Shown here in pieces: positions 63,067-64,000 of a DNA stretch of 64,000 nucleotides. Both the position numbers and the translations under genes were made by a program. How positions within the stretch are numbered: position 1 is the stretch's first letter; every line of letters starts with the position of its first letter. The DNA is from Erythrocercus mccallii (Eukaryota; Chordata; Aves; Passeriformes; Dicruridae). The DNA lies in the NCBI GenBank assembly GCA_013397435.1, contig VZRG01000203.1:682001-746000 (forward strand). Direction: 5' to 3'. A model generated the notes under the pieces. It worked only from the letters and a program-made list of their open reading frames with translations. It had not been told where the DNA came from and did not search any database.

Positions 63067-64000
63067 CTGTAAAAGATATGCAAATAGCCTATCAATGAGA
63101 TGCAATATAATTGATGCATGCTCATCTTTTCTCCACATTTCATGCACATGAACAATACTTAGAAATGTGTAACAATATCTAGAAACAGCAGCATGCCAAG
63201 GGCACATCGTGGAGGGTGTTGTTGGGCTTACGTTATGGAAGCCTTATGCACCTACATGATACAAAGCTTGTGCTTTGAAAGATTGTGAAATCTCTGACTT
63301 CCATCTTGGTGTTAAGTCATGCCTTGAAATTGGGATTAAAGGGATTTAGATCATCATTTCTGAATGTGTTATATGAGTCCTGGGTTATGGTTTTGTTTCT
63401 TAAAAAATATGGGTTGATACCCTAACACTTAAAAAATAAGAACTTTTTTTTTTTCTTTCTGTAAAATTTCTCTTGGAAAAAAGTAAAAATAAAGATATAG
63501 GAGTGGATAAAGTACATCAGCCAGAGTATATACAGCCAAGTGAAAGAAAGTTTTAAGATGGAGAAAACTGGCAAAGTGTATGAATAAATGACGTAACACA
63601 ATGATAAAACTGTGTATGGTCATTATGAGACAACTGAAATGCCTTAATTTTATTATGAAGACTCTAATAAGAAAGTTTAAAAGTTAAACAGTAGAAGAAC
63701 AGACACATGTGTAATAAACATTCCTGATCCCAGTATAGGAAATTATGTAAAACTGATGCAAAGTGTTACAGAAGTCAGATAGCTCAAAGAACTGAATGTA
63801 CAATACTTCTTTCTGTCAAAATTGTTAGCAGTCTGTGTCCAAAGTGGAATGCAGGAAGGGAATCCAGACCCCACTGGATTAATAAATATCCTAAGGAGAT
63901 TATTAGGAATAAGCATACAGAAAGAAAAAGCAAAAGATGGATCAGCAAAGAGCTCAAAATGTGCTGAGATAAACTGAAAACTGCCAGAAGTCAAGCTGAG
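63067..64000 (-). other. ABLIM2 intron, partial
   Basis: Intronic sequence upstream of the 63008-63066 exon, running off the window. It is AT-rich. I looked on the minus strand for an exon ending in the expected FHS-plus-one-base pattern with a donor and saw none. A short open frame at 63743-63994 has no recognisable content. Confidence 0.7.

Noticed and set aside
63220..63240. CTTCCATAAC|GTAAGC on the minus strand as the missing upstream ABLIM2 exon end
   Set aside because: The phase is wrong: one extra base is needed before the junction, and the preceding residues do not match the family.
1..64000. CRISPR arrays, tRNA or rRNA genes, bacterial or phage genes
   Set aside because: None seen; the window has vertebrate intron structure and avian repeats.

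Overview
The window looks like nuclear DNA from a bird. It is AT-rich and intron-like, with one GC-rich CpG island. Several pieces of the CR1 LINE family, the dominant avian retrotransposon, lie in it, together with one solo retroviral LTR of a type common in bird genomes. There are no bacterial operons, CRISPR arrays or long intact ORFs. Almost all open frames over 60 codons look like chance.

Right part (about 47.36-64.0 kb, minus strand): the 3' end of a gene encoding an actin-binding LIM protein. Five coding exons can be placed: 63008-63066, 60978-61032, 59644-59651, 59335-59415 and 47357-47470. Their phases and splice sites are consistent: 59+55+8+81+114 nt makes one continuous 105-codon reading frame including the stop. 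The end of the protein is a villin-headpiece domain (IYPYETL...RTRLE then RHLSPEEF...KKKALLF). From memory of the family, the linker words (FPYSKS, LPGYGKNGL, ASWGMK-EYK) and the headpiece wording fit ABLIM2 better than ABLIM1 or ABLIM3. The third exon is an 8-nt microexon. Upstream exons (LIM domains and linker) lie beyond the right edge.

Middle (about 36.9-47.3 kb): probable ABLIM2 3' UTR, then intergenic DNA. It holds an isolated CpG-rich patch near 42.25-42.47 kb with splice-like signals that I cannot assign.

Left part (1 to about 36.8 kb): a CpG island (about 35.99-36.85 kb) carries a good minus-strand splice donor (exon end 36465) and a good plus-strand donor (exon end 36722), so it may be bidirectional. 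In human 4p16.1 (recalled), AFAP1 lies just downstream of ABLIM2 on the same strand and starts with a non-coding exon. The island is therefore most simply the AFAP1 promoter plus exon 1, and 1-36464 most of a large first intron. I did not find AFAP1 coding exon 2, so the AFAP1 name rests on synteny. The intron holds CR1 fragments, microsatellites and homopolymer runs.

Both inferred genes encode actin-filament proteins in tandem, same-strand order (ABLIM2 then AFAP1). The most interesting signals are the ABLIM2 microexon whose skipping would remove the actin-binding headpiece, a GAAA/CTTT microsatellite acting as the polypyrimidine tract of an ABLIM2 exon, a three-copy 14-bp motif in the CpG island, and a perfect TAATTA-containing inverted repeat in the last ABLIM2 intron.
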